A stretch of DNA of 64,000 nt, taken from Trichoplax adhaerens (taxonomy: Eukaryota > Placozoa > Uniplacotomia > Trichoplacea > Trichoplacidae). A model generated the notes under the pieces. That model saw only the letters and a list, made by a program, of their open reading frames with translations, did no database searches and was not told the DNA's origin. Below, in pieces: positions 62,699 through 64,000 of this stretch. The DNA is taken from the NCBI RefSeq assembly GCF_000150275.1, contig NW_002060943.1, positions 8,769,070-8,833,069 of the forward strand, in the 5' to 3' direction. A program made the translations under genes and the position numbers. Numbering within the stretch: position 1 is the first letter of the stretch; the number at the start of each line of letters is the position of its first letter.

Positions 62699-64000
62699 GG
62701 CTGCAGAATTGCAATATTGAATAAAATGTGATCAAAAGGTACATCTTTAACTGATATATAGCTTTTCAAGGTTGATGAATTGTGAGTAGGAAAATAAAGT
62801 ATTAGTTGAATTGACTCAAGCTAAACTTACTGAATCAGTGATTAATGTCTAAATTAACAGGAAAGTGCTGTACGCGCAGTAGATAATCACAGGCTATTAA
62901 TAACTTATACGTATATTTACAGCTAACAAAGGCAAGATCATACTACAAGGAAGTACTCCCGCCGAGCCAAGGATCTATGGTAGTGACTACGGTACTTTGA
63001 TATGACTACGATTTACAACTATTGACTAACTGAGCTGGTATTGTTCCAATAAGTATTGTTGTTTTCTTTCCGTTCGTGATCATTGAGTTAAGTTCGTGAT
63101 CGAGATTCAATTTTACTGTGCAATAATAAAAATGAACTACGTATCAACAAATTAACCATTGCCATTATTGAAATAAAATATCCGACTGGGAGATATTGTG
63201 ATTCATACAGAAGTTATGATTACTTCTCAGAGCCCATGAATATACGCGTATACTACGCGTATACTAGACTAGTGATGAAGTTACATCTTCAATCATAGAG
63301 GATTGAAGAAGTTATCATGAGCATTATACTTTTACGCATATTTTGATACAATTGTGAAAATTTGAAATTGTTGTCTACAGCTATGTCTACTGTAAGTAAG
63401 TATAAATGGACAACAATTGTATGGCGCAGCCTGACGGAAAGTGAATGCATTGGCATACGCATATCTTCTTGTCTACGATTTATTATCTCTTATAATTTAA
63501 ACACCGACATTATTGAACAATACAACTGCGTCTGTTGACGTCTAAAAGTAGAATGAATACATTAGCACACCTTATGGGCTTCATTAGTTAAAACTAAACT
63601 TTAATCTGATAACATTTGAAAACTTTCAAATGAAATATTAAGGGATAATTTGGGAAGAGTTGTGTAGTAATAGCATGCAATAGAGTAAGATTTTCAAAAA
63701 ATTATAACACACCAGTATTTAGGTGTGCATGTGACTACATTTTTCGACGAGAGAATTTGATTTATGAAAGGAATGATTAATCTACAGTATTCTATACCGA
63801 CGACGATCATGACTCTCTTCATAGGTGATACTTTTAAATCCTAGTATTTCAATGTACAGTATTTCATTTTCATTGCTTTGTATTCTAGATCGGTATACAA
63901 CATAGGCGAGTAGCTTAACCTAGTGGGAATAATCGCCTTCCAGGGTTGTTTGTAATAAGTAAACATCCTACTTGCGAATGGACTAGTTAGTAATGATCAC
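62699..64000. other. Right-edge spacer, upstream of GABPB
   Basis: No gene supported. A short palindromic repeat lies near 63241-63267 (TATACGCGTATACTACGCGTATAC). It may contain the promoter or an upstream first exon of the GABPB gene. Confidence 0.5.

Noticed and set aside
1-64000. CRISPR arrays, operons, bacterial genes, tRNA or rRNA genes
   Set aside because: No regularly spaced repeats, no ribosome-binding-site-led gene trains and no tRNA or rRNA signatures were found; all genes are spliced animal genes.

Overview
This is a eukaryotic, intron-rich, AT-rich genomic window. The gene content is animal: an ionotropic glutamate receptor, three rhodopsin-type GPCRs, SELENBP1, DCTN6, ADAM10, EFCAB11 and a GABPB-like ankyrin protein. 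All introns I could join are GT-AG. The mix of a divergent early-animal iGluR, lineage-specific tandem GPCRs and bilaterian-like intron structures in a small AT-rich genome suggests a placozoan (Trichoplax or Hoilungia). That species call is recognition, not proof.

Layout. 1-7.2 kb (+): 3' part of an iGluR, 10 exons seen, with a 3-kb intron holding three LTR insertions, one nested inside another. 9.6-29.2 kb (+): three paralogous two-exon GPCR genes about 9 kb apart. All are split by a phase-2 intron at the same codon after TM2. 29.2-36.4 kb: gene-poor. 36.4-40.5 kb (-): complete SELENBP1, 11 exons, 472 aa, including a 19-nt microexon. 40.6-45.5 kb: unassigned, with exon-like segments (-) of a gene I do not recognise. 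45.5-48.1 kb (-): complete DCTN6, 7 exons. 48.7-53.8 kb (+): complete ADAM10, 11 exons, divergent from DCTN6. 54.6-56.7 kb (-): EFCAB11, 6 exons, convergent with ADAM10. 59.6-62.7 kb (-): GABPB-like gene, 7 exons, with one ankyrin repeat per 99-nt exon.

Mobile DNA. Seven solo LTR-like elements of at least five families lie between 3.6 and 25.7 kb. Each starts TGT, ends ACA, and is flanked by perfect 5-bp target duplications. Most carry a TATA box followed by AATAAA. No gag/pol interior was seen. None with this full signature was found from 26 to 64 kb.

The genes do not form one pathway. The left half is receptors and signalling; the right half is housekeeping (dynactin, sulfur metabolism, a transcription cofactor) plus a membrane sheddase. 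Exon joins were made by hand from splice signals, reading phase and remembered family alignments, and all lengths given are consistent with intact reading frames.
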